From positions 676,313 to 740,312 of the forward strand of contig JXTC01000060.1 in assembly GCA_002914845.1 (NCBI GenBank): a stretch of DNA of 64,000 bases. The letters are read 5' to 3'. The translations under genes and the position numbers were made by a program. The notes under the pieces were generated by a model. It worked only from the letters and a program-made list of their open reading frames with translations, made no database searches and had not been told where the DNA came from. The DNA is from Trema orientale (taxonomy: Eukaryota > Streptophyta > Magnoliopsida > Rosales > Cannabaceae). This document shows, in pieces, positions 46,564 to 57,690 of this stretch. How positions within the stretch are numbered: position 1 is the first letter of the stretch; every line of letters starts with the position of its first letter.

Positions 46564-46629
46564 ATTTAAACTTACGTTATACAAAAAAAGTCAAAACTAA
46601 AGAAGTGGAAAAAGGCATAAATTATGCTT

Positions 46630-48439
46630 TATACTTTGTTCCAGCTATATAAAAGCGTAAGTTCTGCCAAAATCAAGAAACATAAATGTAGTTTCTATAT
46701 AGAAGCAACGATGATATATTGATCCAATATATAGAGGTGGCTCTATTGGCACTCTTTTTGTCCTCTTCCTACCCTTTTTAATTATTTATTTATTTATAAA
46801 ATTATCTTCTTATGAATTGATATGAATATCCTCATATAGCATTAAATCATTAAAACTCTCATCTTGTTTTAGCACATCTCCAAATACATACATCTTATGA
46901 TAGTTTTCCAAAATTTCTTATTAAAAAAATTAATATTTTATGCAATTCGATTTTCATAAGAATAGATGGACGAAATGTGATTGTCGAAGATTTTGATTCT
47001 CCTAATATATAGATTGTAATGAGATAAGATTTTTAATTTCAATATTATTGATGTTTATATGTTCTTATCTTGTGTTTAAATGAAAATAAAAATTTGATTT
47101 CTCATTAGTTGGTATCATTTCTTTTAAATTTTTGTTAGGCAGGTTTAGATAGCTTTTGTGATCTCAATTTTGTGATTGTTAGTGTTTTCTTTTCTTCATT
47201 CTATTGATATTTATATTTAAAAAAAAAAAATTGGATGAACCAACAATTTTTTATTTTTATTTTTTTCATTTTTTGGAAGAGGAACCAACTGTACAAGAAC
47301 TCCTTCTTCTAAGTCTTCTTTTCATTGGGTATAAAGAACAAGTTCTTATATAGAAAGACCAAAAAAATGGGAAAAAAAAAAGTTGTCATTTTTCTCAATT
47401 TTTACTGTAGTTGTAATTCTTAAAATGAGCAAAGAAAAAAAGGATCTAAAAACTAATTTATTATAAAGTATCGGGAATGGAAAAAGAAACATTTAAAAAA
47501 TATTTAACAATAGGTATTTTTGTACATAATAAAAATTTATAAAGTGTGTGAAAAGAAATTTTAAAATATAAAAAGGACGTGTATAAAAAAGGATGAGGAG
47601 AGGGGGGGAAAAAAAAAGAGATGCCAATAAAGCCAGCCATAGGAAATAAATCGACTAATGTATTAATAACTTTTTTTTTTTAAGAAAAAAAAAATGTATT
47701 TACTTTCTTTTCTCTTATTTTCTTTTATGTTTTTTACGGCACAGGAAAGTTGTACCCTAATTAATTAATTGGGATGAGACCATGTAATTTATGATCGATC
47801 ATTACCAATCTTTCAAAGTGTAATGAAAAAAATGGATAATTATAAATAATCTAAAAAAAATGACTTTTATTTAATAAAAAATTTGAAATTCTAAAGTTAC
47901 CCTCAACTTGACATGGTTGAAAACTTTCAATCATGTTGAAAACTTTCAATCGTATTGAAGGAGATGACCAACCAATTTTCGACCGTTTCGAGCTTCGGTC
48001 GAAAAATTTCCAATGAGGTTAAAATGCTCTTGTAGCTTATTTGGATTCTGCCAAAAGAATGGGAAGAAGTGCGCAAGGGAGAAGAAGAAGAGAGGATATA
48101 GGGAATTTAGGGAGAATTGGGGGGGAATTGTGACATGTGGCAAAAACTGATTTGGGGTTATTTTTCCCTAGGCTTGCAATTAAGCCCCTATTCCTTTAGG
48201 TCCTCTTCATTTAAGTCCTCACAAATGGCCAAAATGTTGAGCTATGTTTCAACTTAAGCCCTTAGCAACAAAATCTTTTCAGTTGAACTCAAATTCGGAT
48301 TAAACCCATTTTTAGCAGATTTTAATCCAAATTTGGTGAATTGCCCTTTATGCCCCCTTCATTAAAAAATGGTTTTTTTTCTTTTTTTTTACATCCACTC
48401 TTCATTTGAATTGTTTTACATCAACTCATGAGATGTCTC
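46630..48439. other. gene-free stretch with LTR-like tail
   Basis: 46630-47940 is AT-rich without a supported gene. 47940-48380 (gaccgtttcgagcttcggtc, ggggggaattgtgacatgtg, 'taagccc' phrases) resembles the promoter side of the LTR-like repeats described above, on the minus strand, but I cannot fix its ends. Confidence 0.35.
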
Positions 48440-48656
48440 CGCATTACGAGCTCATAGATCCGTGTCTTGGCGCCTATCACTTATTGCTGTTAGTGTTATT
48501 TCCTTTTTAAAGCCTTATAATCGTATCTTGAGTTGGATCCCAAGGATGGGGAATTGCTCTACGCATTCTGTTGCAAAATGGACGCTCTCATCTCATCGTT
48601 CTGGTATTTTTGCATTTTGGGAGGTGCTCCCCCGTGTGGCCACCAAACCCTTTTAA
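48440..48656 (+). mobile_element. LINE RNase H fragment
   Basis: Translation gives SWIPRMGNCSTHSVAKWTLS then SHRSGIFAFWEV, the C-terminal part of the RNase H domain found at the end of plant LINE ORF2 proteins (pattern 'W-x-P-R-x-x-N-x-x-A/T-H-x-x-A-K/R-W'). The rest of ORF2 is missing, so it is a 3' fragment. Confidence 0.6.
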
Positions 48657-49018
48657 GCAGTTCTTAATTTATCTCGGCTTTTTTTCAGAGCAAAAAAATT
48701 GTTTTATCAAATTTATACCTGAGCCGCATCTTATACACAAGAAGGTCAGATTGCCCAAATGACTGGATCCTTGTACTAAAATACTTTTCAATACTTGAGC
48801 CACTGGACTTTCTTTTTCTTTTTTTTTTTTTTTTTTTTAATAAGTGAAGAAATGCTGAATATGAGTGACGTATTTGCCCATGTACATGTTTAGTCATGAG
48901 TCGTCCTACCTACAATTTTAATAATGTAACGTGACATGTCCCCATAGTAGGCCATAGCAATGGACCTTTTAAAACGTGTCACTTTATAAGATGATGAAGC
49001 ACATCGAGGTTCTTCCTC

Positions 49019-49030
49019 TATATAAACTGC
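49019..49030 (+). promoter_or_regulatory. TATA-like box upstream of SLD5
   Basis: 'tatataaactg' in an otherwise mixed-composition stretch about 380 bp before the SLD5 start. A 90-codon ORF begins just after it (49035-49307) but has no recognisable product and crosses the E2F-type site; it is more likely leader or promoter sequence. Confidence 0.35.
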
Positions 49031-49236
49031 AACGATGGCCAATTTCCAAAAGGCCAATTCGCCTTTTCTGTGTTTTTGGCCCTTTTTTTCTTGTTGCGAT
49101 CCTCGGCAGATGAGCCAGATGCCAAGTTTGCACGTGGATCTAACGCAGTCATTGGAACCGTCCAAGTCGACCCGCGTTAGATTCACGCACAAACTCCTCA
49201 TCTCTCTCATCTTCTTCCACAACCATTTTATTATTA

Positions 49237-49247
49237 TTTGGCGCCAA
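49237..49247. promoter_or_regulatory. E2F-type site upstream of SLD5
   Basis: TTTGGCGCCAA, a palindromic match to the consensus TTTSSCGC bound by E2F/DP factors, 155 bp upstream of the ATG. Plant DNA replication genes are typically under E2F control at the G1/S transition, so the site fits the function of the gene it precedes. Confidence 0.7.
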
Positions 49248-49401
49248 TTCGAAATATCAATTTCCGTTTTCCCTCCCACTTTTTTTTTTAATAAAAAAAA
49301 TAAATAAATAAATTTCAGAAAACGAAGAAGATCAGAATAACTGAAATTCGAAAAAGAGAAGGAAGAGTCGGAAAAATTAGTAGGTGCTTTGAATTTGTTC
49401 A

Positions 49402-52400
49402 ATGGCGTCGGATTCGGGTTCGGGTTTTCCGGCAACCGATGATTACGAGTCGTTCATTTCGACGACGGACGTGGAGCATCTCAAGAGGGTTTGGCGTCGG
49501 GAGAAGGCGGCGCCGGAGATTTTTCAGTTCGAGACTGCTTTGATTGAGAGAATCAGAGAACAAATCCAATTGATGGTGAAACCCTAGCTCTCAATTCTCT
49601 GTCTTTATTATATTAAACCCTGTTTGTTTCCCCGGAAAATCTAGAACTAGAAGAAGGAAAATTCTCTACTTTTATTTGCTTTTATGCTTTTTTTTAAGAC
49701 CAAAATTAATTTAAACCAATCCAAACACAAACACAAAGCTTCGGAGATCGGAGAGGTCGAGCCAAGTGGGCAACTGAGCTTGCGTCTTTTCTTCAAGATG
49801 CGGCTTCAGTCCGTCTCTTACAGTAATGGCTTCGGGTCGGGTTTATTTGACCGGCTTCCGAGCGTCACAGATGTTGATCCGGTCCATGCATGTATCGAGG
49901 GGACCAGGAAAAAGCTGATTGTTCGCATCGATTCCTTTCGCCCCTAATTGGTTTATTGGAGAAGGGGATATTTTGAGCTAAAATTGTTCGAAGAATGGTG
50001 GCCGAATTTGTGGAGGCTAGTCGCCATTGGTGCAAGCGAGAATGGATTGCGGAGTATAGCCGAGGAGTGTCGGACATTGCAAGAATTGGAGCTGCATTGT
50101 TGTGGGGGCTTGGCGTTGAAGGGGATTTGGGGACGTAGGCATTTTCTGATTGTTAAAATTGATAGGTTGCGTTGATGGGTTTTGCAGTTTGGTGATTCCC
50201 GATATCGGGTTGATGATTTATCTCAAGGGTGTAAATAGAATAGTAAAGCTTGAGCTATCTGGATGTGAAGAGAGCTATGATGGGATTAAGGCAATTGGGC
50301 AGTGTTGCCAAATGCTTGAGGAATTGGCTCTTTGTGATCGTAGAATGGATGATGGGTGGTTAGCGGCGCTCTCTTATTGTGGAAATCTGAGGACTTTTAA
50401 GGCTTTGTTCGTGTAAGAGCATCAATTTGAGTCCTGGCCTGGATGAGCATTTTGGTTCTTGTCCCACCATCAAAGAGTTGCATTTGCAGGAGTGCCAATT
50501 TGCGGATAAGCAAGGTGTCAAGATACTCCTTTTAGTTTGTGAGGCTGTCAGAGAAGTTGTTTTCCAGGATTGTTGGGGACTGGCGGGTGATATATTCAGC
50601 ATTGCCGCTATCTGTTGGAGGGTGAAGCTGATATCTTTGAAGGATGCTCCTTGGTGACAACAGGAGGATTGGAATCCGTAGTACTTTCTTGGAAAGAGCT
50701 TCAGGGGCTTAGAGTAATATCATGTAACAATGTAAAAGACAGTGAGGTCACTCCTGCTCTAGCGTCCTTGTTTTCTGTTCTTAAAGAGTTAAAACGGCGA
50801 CCAAACTTTGAAATCTCTTAACGTCAACTCTTGCGGAGACAGGAGTAGGAAGGAAAGGTGCTAGGAAGCCAGTTATTGGATGGTCAATTACTATCTCCTA
50901 TGCGTGAATGTGGAACAAAATTTGCAGATAAGCTGAGATGAAGTCAGAGCTATGTTTTAAAAGAATTTGTTTATTTTTTAATTCCCTTAACTCAGATTGT
51001 GGTATTTGATATTTTCATGTTTGAATAAAAAAAAAATAATTCTCGGAAGGTATTTCCCGAGATTGATTGCGTAGTTCAAGAATTATGCAAATAAGTAAGA
51101 CTAAAATTGATTACTGGAGTCTTCCACGACCTGTAGCAAGATCTATTGCTGTGAATCTGAAGTTTTCGTAGCTATAGTTAAATTATGTACATAATATTTG
51201 TGGTTATCTCTACTTGACACCAGCTTTATACTTCTTACAGGAAGAGACCGTGGACGAATTTGCGGAGAGTGGAGTCGATCCTCTTACTGTATCTCTCTAC
51301 CAAATGGATTTGGATAGGACCCAATTCTTGTTAAGATCATACCTTCGAATTCGCCTCCAGAAGGTAGCCATTACTTTTCTTGTTCTTATTTATTTTTGGG
51401 TGTGTTTGGATATTGTGGGAATCAGGTCCATATTTATTGTTAATTTGTGTGTATAAGCAAAAGTGCGTAAAAAACAATAGTCTTGGCCAGATTTGACGAC
51501 AACCGGATTAAAGATAGTGAGGCAAAGAAAGTCTGGATTGGTAAACTGCTTTATGGAATTTAATGTGCCCAAAATTTTGCAGCTTCCTCTTAAAATAACT
51601 CCTCCTTGCAGATTGAGAAATACATGTTCCACATCCTAAATACAGCTGAGCTCTTTAACCGTCTTTCCAAAGAAGAGAAATCTTTTGCTGAACGGTAAAA
51701 GCATTAGCTCCTTTGTTAAACTCTTTGCCCGAAGGGTGTTCTGTTTATGATCTTTTTTAAGTACTTTTGTGCCTGCAGGTCTTCTAATGATTTGAAGATA
51801 CATCTTGAAGAGAGTGTTCTCTCAAGGTTGCCCGATAATTATCAGTCAATAGTCCAGCAATCCATAATAAGTGAAGAGACTGACATGGGTACTAAAACCA
51901 TTTTCATTTTTTACTCTCCATTTTATCTTTTTGCCTTTGATAATGCATTGGTGTTATTTACTCAGATTGCATGGATGCCTGCACATGCATGTTGTTTTTT
52001 TGGATTTGGGTCTTTTATAGCACTTGTAATTTTCTACTCTTTAAGGTTCCGGTATTGCACTGTCCCGGATCATGTAGTTCCAATTGCTGCAGACATTTTA
52101 AGAGTAATGCCTTTGTGCAATAATATTTATAGATTCTAATTTGGTTGTGTTGACAACCTTGTAAAGCACACGTAAGTGGCTCAATTTGCTGATCATTTTC
52201 TGATTCAAGTACTGCTCTCATTTTCCTTTGGATGCTGAAATGTATCTGAGATTCCTGTACTGACTGTTGAGATGAACTTATGTTGCTTGCTTTATAATGT
52301 AGTTATATTAATTTGTAATGCACTCTGTTTTGAGTTGACTGTTTCATGTTCTTGAAAACAAAAGGATGCAGGCATAATCAGATGTTTTACTGTGCATGCA

Positions 52401-52938
52401 TGTACTATTGGTAGGGTGATAATCTAAGCCGGCAGAAATATTTTTGAGAGCAAATTTGTGTGCTTGTGGGTATTGTCGTTGCTGTGTCAAACGAAAATGT
52501 AGGCACATAGTCAGTTCTCTGCCATTGGTTCGAAAAAGTGACAATTGTTTTTTGCTTTTTTAATATTTGACTTGGGAGTTTTGATCACTGCTATATGAAT
52601 TTCAGTCCCAAAACCACAATTGGATGTGTTTGTTGTCTGCAAGACCAAGTATTATCTTGGACATATTCAGCTTGAGGACATCGATGATGGGAATTCAGAT
52701 AACAGGTAGCCTGTCATACTATACTTATCTCCTTCCTAACTTGAATAGGGATAGATAATTTGGTACTTGCCGGAAAAATTCATATTCCTTTTTGCTTACT
52801 AGTCGAAGTGGTGCTTTTGGCAGAGGGAATCAGAGACCGTTGGAAGAACCATTTGAAATGGAGCCTAATGTTTTATACTTTGTTCGGTACAAACCGATAA
52901 AGAAGTTTGTAGAGGAGGGAAGGATTGATTTGTATTAA
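49402..52938 (+). CDS. SLD5: DNA replication complex GINS protein SLD5
   Basis: Six exons by GT-AG junctions and protein continuity: 49402-49575, 51241-51363, 51612-51694, 51779-51888, 52606-52705 and 52824-52938, total 234 residues, near the usual SLD5 length. The product is a subunit of the GINS tetramer (SLD5, PSF1-3) that joins CDC45 and MCM2-7 in the replicative helicase in the nucleus. Diagnostic segments: [19 protein letters not shown] and EKAAPEI at the N-terminus, [20 protein letters not shown] in exon 2, [17 protein letters not shown] in exon 4, and [13 protein letters not shown] with [20 protein letters not shown] in the C-terminal domain. An alternative exon 6 acceptor at 52803 would add seven residues in frame. 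Intron 1 (1665 bp) carries an F-box pseudogene. The start is the first ATG of the conserved N-terminus. Confidence 0.9.
49700..50935 (+). pseudogene. F-box/LRR (RNI-like) pseudogene in SLD5 intron 1
   Basis: Successive frames encode segments of an F-box protein with leucine-rich repeats of the Arabidopsis At5g51370/At5g51380 type: [92 protein letters not shown] and [20 protein letters not shown]. At least four frameshifts or stops separate them, so no protein can be made. The F-box itself is not recognisable, which suggests 5' truncation. No introns are apparent and an A-rich tract (51028-51037) lies after the 3' end, both compatible with a retrocopy. Confidence 0.8.
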
Positions 52939-54084
52939 GCATCCAACCATTTAAGGAAAACGAAAGCTGTTATGTTAGTAAACCGTCTCCTAAGGTATTT
53001 TGGCATCTTGTTTTTCATTGTTTTACTATTCTGTTCAGAGCTTGGGGTTGGAGATATGCAAGTCACCAGCCCCAAAAGAATTTAAGAAATATTAAGTGAA
53101 TGGTTTATTGATCATTTTATCTATTCTGCATGGTCACCTCATCTCCTGTAAATTGTTAGCATATATTCTGTATTATTTAGCTGGAATATCTTTATTGAGA
53201 AGAAAACAGAAGTGGACATCGCACCAAATAAATTCCCCGATTCTATTTGGTTGGAACGCAACAACACTATACATATTTTTTATTTTTTATTTTTTTTTTT
53301 CAGAGGAAGCGAGCGTTAAAAGCTTTGCGCTTTCTCTTTGTTCATGCTCTTAACATTTCAGACAATTACATGGCAATGCCTACGCCCATGGCTCTGTTCT
53401 CATTAAATAAGTTTCTCCCTCTCTTCAAAAAAGAATCATTGCAAAGCCATCTTACCATTATTTTTTTTCCCCCTATAAAAATAAAAAGTAGCCTTCGATT
53501 TAGCAATGATATTTGGGGAAAAAAAAAAAGAAAAATGAAAAAAAAAAGGCGAATATGATTTTTTAATGAGAAGAGAGCCGCACGCAGCATCGTCGCTATC
53601 AATGAGTAGCAAAGATGTGAAATCCTATTTTAACTTCATCTATGGACAATTGACATGAACCAAAAAAATTTAAGGCATCTTTCTTTTCTTTTTTTTTTTT
53701 TATTAATTTAATATACATACTTCTAAGTAAAAACGTACCTATGACTATGAGACGACACGGCATCTAGCATGAAAATTTTCGTGGTGAGAAATTCCAATTG
53801 GCATGTGGACCGCATGATGCATGACAGTCCAAAACGTGGTGAAGCTAATAATAATAATAATAATAATATTCGTAGAAATTAAAGTCCACAAACATACATA
53901 CTTTGACTTAAAAATTTAATGCCCATTCATGACGACTAAACCCACACGACACATTTTCCTGGAAACAGTTTTTAGTTTCCATCCCACCACCACCACCACT
54001 ACTTCTCAATTCTTATTCCTAATTTCCTCCAAAAAAAAAAAAGAAAAAAAAAGTTGTCAATTTAAATTTTCTGCTGAAGTCAAC
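52939..54084. other. SLD5 3' region and intergenic
   Basis: Probably holds the SLD5 3' UTR. An A/T-rich pair of homopolymer tracts is at 53276-53302 and 53518-53550, and a (TAA)n microsatellite at 53849-53869. ORFs in this area overlap low-complexity sequence and are not supported. Confidence 0.4.
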
Positions 54085-54552
54085 TTAATCAACGGCCAGG
54101 ATCTTAAGCCACCCTTGATACGATACACCTTCCTTATCATTACCTCCGCCTAAAGCAATCATGGCCTTGATATCTTCATCCCCAGCTGGAAAGCCCGCCG
54201 ACTCCATGTAGCTCTTCAGGTCCTGGTGGCTCAGCCTCCCGTCGCCGTCCTTGTCCATGACCTTGAACACCTCCTCCATTACGCTACCACCACCGCCGCC
54301 GCCGCCGCCGCCGCCGCCGCACCCGAGGACCCGCTCGAACTCGTCGTACTCGACGAACCCGTCCTGGTTCGAATCCGCGGCCCTCATCATCGACCGGATT
54401 GTTCTCTCGTCGGCGCCGGAGCTCGAGAATCCGGCGTAGAAGGCTCGGAGGTCGTCGCCGCTGATCTTGCCGTCGCGGTCGGCGTCGAGGACCTCGAACG
54501 CGGAGCGGAAACCCGGTCCCGATGTGGTAATGGTCCGACCCGATGGGCACAT
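54085..54552 (-). CDS. CP1: calcium-binding EF-hand protein CP1
   Basis: 155 residues, single exon. It is a calmodulin-like cytosolic Ca2+ sensor of the type known as CP1 in Arabidopsis; the N-terminus MCPSGR and DLRAFYAG after the first EF-hand are characteristic. EF-hand loops: D23-D34 (DADRDGKISGDD), D60-E71 (DSNQDGFVEYDE) and D100-D111 (DKDGDGRLSHQD), all with the acidic and Gly residues needed for Ca2+ binding; a fourth, near 137-148 (GNDKEGVSYQGW), is degenerate. Between the second and third there is an 11-residue polyglycine run (79-89) encoded by a (CCG)n-like tract. GC content is much higher than the surroundings. A TATA box lies at 54657-54664. Confidence 0.88.
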   Translation of the reverse strand: MCPSGRTITTSGPGFRSAFEVLDADRDGKISGDDLRAFYAGFSSSGADERTIRSMMRAADSNQDGFVEYDEFERVLGCGGGGGGGGGGGSVMEEVFKVMDKDGDGRLSHQDLKSYMESAGFPAGDEDIKAMIALGGGNDKEGVSYQGWLKILAVD

Positions 54553-54656
54553 TTTCTCGCTATCTTACAATACAGGGCACAGGCTGTGAGAAAAAAAAAA
54601 AAATGACAATTAAGAGAGCCGAGAGGAATCGAATAAAAACAGCTGGAGAAAAGGGG

Positions 54657-54664
54657 TATTTATA
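54657..54664 (-). promoter_or_regulatory. TATA box of CP1
   Basis: TATAAATA on the minus strand, about 105 bp upstream of the ATG, followed at a suitable distance by an AT-poor leader. A TGACGT core (54798-54803), a bZIP-type motif, lies about 250 bp upstream of the ATG. Confidence 0.6.
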
Positions 54665-54887
54665 GAGAGATATATAAAGTGTGCGTTTTGTTTATCAAAA
54701 AAAAATATTAAGTATGCGTTTTGTTTTGGGCCTCCAAGAGAATTGGGGGCCCACGAGTCACGTTGGCTTGGAACGCAAGCTCCATTTACGTATGAAGTGA
54801 CGTAATTAAGTAAGTAATTAATGAACGGTCTTTGTTTGACGATTTTCTATTTTGGAGACTACTGAGTTGTGGGGACTGATATACACA

Positions 54888-54925
<38 letters not shown>

Positions 54926-54929
<4 letters not shown>

Positions 54930-55130
54930 TTGGTTTAAATGGTTACAACAATATTTACCTATGGATGGTTACAATGGTTTAAACTGTTAGATCTATATCC
55001 TACGGTGGTGATTAGTTTGGTGGTTGGCCAAAAACATTTAATGTTGGCCAAAAAAATTTAATACTATCACTATTTTTTTAAGTACCCATCCATGGTCACA
55101 AAAAAATTGTAACCATTGAGAAGTCTTCCA
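54926..55130. mobile_element. MITE with 'gtttggtttaaatggttaca' end
   Basis: Ends 'aaatggttacaacaatat', 'tacctatggatgg' and inverted 'ccatccatggtcac', 'aaattgtaaccattgag'; imperfect TIRs of about 40 bp. It lies directly after a 45-bp (TA)n tract. Confidence 0.5.
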
Positions 55131-55142
55131 TATATATATTAT

Positions 55143-55313
55143 GGGGATGGCTACGGTCGGACGTCCCTACGTAGGGTCATGCCTTAATTATCGTTGGATA
55201 GGAATCTGTGGGGAATAACGAGAATCTGTGGAGAATCTATTTATATACAGATTCCCATCCAACGGTGAATAGACTGGACCTTACGTAGGGGCACCTTTAG
55301 TGTAGACGCGCCC
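55143..55313. mobile_element. foldback MITE 'CCCTACGTAGGG', copy 1
   Basis: Ends GGGGATGGCTACGG and GACGCGCCC, with inner arms 'cgtccctacgtaggg' and 'ccttacgtaggggc' and 'cgttggataggaatctgtg' against 'acagattcccatccaacg'. Most of the 171 bp can fold on itself. A second copy follows 18 bp later and an inverted copy is at 61872-62043. Confidence 0.7.
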
Positions 55314-55331
55314 ATTATATATATATATTAT

Positions 55332-55509
55332 GGAGATGGCTACGGTAGGGGCGTCCCTACGTAGGGTCATGCCTTAATTATCGTTGGATGGGAATCTGTG
55401 GGGAATAACAGATAACGGGAATCTGTGGAGAATCTATTTATATACAGATTCTCATTCAACGGTGAATAGACATGGCCCTACGTAGGAGCGCCTCTACTGT
55501 AGACGCGCC

Positions 55510-55510
<1 letters not shown>
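55332..55510. mobile_element. foldback MITE 'CCCTACGTAGGG', copy 2
   Basis: Same ends and arms as copy 1, with a small internal insertion (gataac) near 55409. The two are separated by TA-rich sequence, so either a tandem duplication or two insertions in the same microsatellite. Confidence 0.7.

Positions 55511-55514
<4 letters not shown>

Positions 55515-55568
<54 letters not shown>
55515..55568. repeat. (TA)n microsatellite
   Basis: About 26 uninterrupted TA units directly after foldback MITE copy 2. Confidence 0.85.
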
Positions 55569-55570
<2 letters not shown>

Positions 55571-55990
55571 GTTTTCAGAACCGACTTATCATTTAAAATT
55601 AGAGATCTTTGTGAGAGAAATATTTGTCCTATTTTGTTTTTTTTGTTTTTTTTTTAATCGCCTAAACTGACAAATGGTCCTTTGTTTTGGTTGCATGAAA
55701 TTTGCAGTTTCATCCTCACAAAATGTAAAATAAAGAATATTTCATTTCTGTGGAGGGAAACCGAATATACTCGATATGATGGCGTGGCTTTCATTGACAG
55801 GCTAACAGCTAACACTTCACTCATTCAAGTGCTTATTATAGGCCGCCGGTGTGATTTTAGTCCTGTGGCTAGTATGGACATCCTCGATTCACGTATGAGT
55901 AATATCTAGGCCCTTCGTATACAAAATTCTATAACGGATTATTTCAACAATTTCCAAGAGAAAAAAAAAATCACAATAACACATATTTAA

Positions 55991-56608
55991 GACCGGTTTG
56001 GTACGTGTTAAAGTTTGGATAGAATTAGAAATCTTGGAGATTCTCATATTTAGTATAAGGTATTGGGCTTTTTTAAAACTCGGATAAGTAGATGCATCAT
56101 GACTCATTTTGCTGAGGAATGAGGTAATGTGAAAACAATCTAAAGTGGTAGATTTTATATACCCTGTCAATTCAAAACTGTAAGTCTCTCATGTAATTCC
56201 AAAAAATAACTTACAAAACCGTATACGACGTAAAGAAGTATATGATTACAGAAAATAATACATAAAACCGTGTACGACTTAAGAGTGTTTTGAGATTTTA
56301 TAATTATTTTAAATAAAAATAATTTTATTTTATGAGAAATTAATATTATTCTTTTAAAAAAATATATTTATTCATTATTAAAAAAAAGGACAAAAAATGA
56401 TTATTTCAATTATTTTAGACAAAATACAAAAAATTAGTACATTTCCGTGTCCAACCAAACACAATTTTCTGGTATTTCTGGGAATCATGAAAAAGATTCC
56501 AGTGCACAATCAAACACAGTTATTCAGGTTTTCAGACAATTATATTATCCTCCTCAGCTTTTCTATTAATTTGAAAACTTGAAACTCCCCATACCAAACA
56601 ATCCCTTA
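55991..56608. mobile_element. TIR element with 'GGTTTGGTA' ends
   Basis: Left end 'gaccggtttggtacgtg' and right end 'ccataccaaacaatccctta' are inverted. Its right part ('cagttattcaggttttcag' ... 'ttgaaaacttgaaactcc') is found inverted at 58912-59010, a partial copy of the same family. Non-coding. Confidence 0.45.
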
Positions 56609-57201
56609 GTTATAATCATCTCCTATAAAATTAAAAGATTATATTAGCATGTTTAAAAATGAGCTTTCTTTCATGTATTTACATACTAATTAGTTACACA
56701 TGAAAAGAAATCATAACCTTCTTCATTCATTGTTTTTTTATTTTTCTTCATTTTCTTTCCCCTTCATTCCATTACGGATTAATAAACATGACACAACTTT
56801 ATTACTAAATGAAATTATTTCCCTTGAACCAAAATGAATCACAAAATAAGGTAAGAGTGCACAACTGTTGCTAGGATTGTGGTAGTAGGACCGTTTTGTG
56901 GCTTGTTCCATTCCAAGTATTGGCCGAACCCATCAGAATACATATTTCATAGAGTTTATACGTGGTATAGATTTATAATATACATTTTTATTTATCAATT
57001 ATATTTACTACGTAAAATTATACATATAATATACATTTTGAAATGTTACTGATTTTTAAGTATAATTTTTAATCATGAAATATATATCGTGATATACATT
57101 TCATGTATTAAATACTTGTGATATACATTTTTCAAAAAAAGATACTTGTGATATACTTGCTTACAAAAACGTGTATTTATGTACGTTTTCCTTTTTCACT
57201 T

Positions 57202-57297
57202 GGCCCAAAACAAGAAACGGGCCATACTAAAGTAAATTGGTTTCGTGATACCTATTCAGCGTAACCCTAGTTCTAATTTCCAGTGTATATATATAAT
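57202..57297 (+). promoter_or_regulatory. site II plus telo-box promoter
   Basis: GGCCCA (57202-57207, a site II element on the minus strand), a related GGGCCA near 57219, the telo-box AACCCTAG at 57263-57270, and a TATA tract 'tatatatataat' at about 57285-57297. Site II together with a telo-box is the hallmark promoter of plant snoRNA and ribosomal protein genes. No protein-coding frame follows; instead a CT-rich leader (57336-57359) and two snoRNA-like sequences do. Confidence 0.55.
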
Positions 57298-57335
57298 CGC
57301 CACCGCAGTTCGTCCCTTCGGAAATGGAACAAGTC

Positions 57336-57369
<34 letters not shown>

Positions 57370-57690
57370 TCCTGTCTTTCTCTCTGTTCAAATCTCTGGA
57401 TTATTGAATGCTATCAAGTCTTTCTTTAGATGTAATAGTATTGGCAGTATTCAATGGTCTAGATTTGTTTGAAAATTGCAAAGGGTGCCTCTTGTTAGGA
57501 CGCCTGAGATCTAATTATGGTGGATTTGAGGTATTTTTGAATAAATAGAGGCAAAAATTTTCGCAGGAAAGTTGAGTCACTTCGCCTTAGTACTCTAACC
57601 CAGGCGCAGTGAATAATTATTCTGCCATATATTTATTTTGATTTTTCTTTCTTTTTTCTTTTTGTGTAATGTAATTTGATTGAAGGAGGG

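Noticed and set aside
49035..49307. 90-codon ORF upstream of SLD5
   Set aside because: Overlaps the E2F-type site and presumed leader; composition is unlike a conserved protein and no family is recognised. Kept only as a possible upstream ORF.
48890..49435. 181-codon minus-strand ORF
   Set aside because: Antisense to the SLD5 promoter and first exon, contains low-complexity Lys and Phe runs, no domain recognised.
51747..52139. 130-codon ORF across an SLD5 exon and intron
   Set aside because: Its first part is exon 4 of SLD5 in frame; the rest is intron read-through past a good splice donor at 51889.
54361..54372. tRNA-like 'GGTTCGAATCC' T-arm
   Set aside because: Lies within the CP1 coding sequence and has no matching A box or acceptor stem.
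54226..54606. Plus-strand ORF over CP1
   Set aside because: Antisense to a clear EF-hand gene; polyalanine/polyproline runs come from the Gly codon repeat.
55472..55657. ORF with (YI)n repeat
   Set aside because: Translation of the (TA)n microsatellite.
57481..57640. Possible further snoRNA (H/ACA type) in the cluster
   Set aside because: Some inverted stretches exist but no ANANNA hinge or ACA end could be placed.
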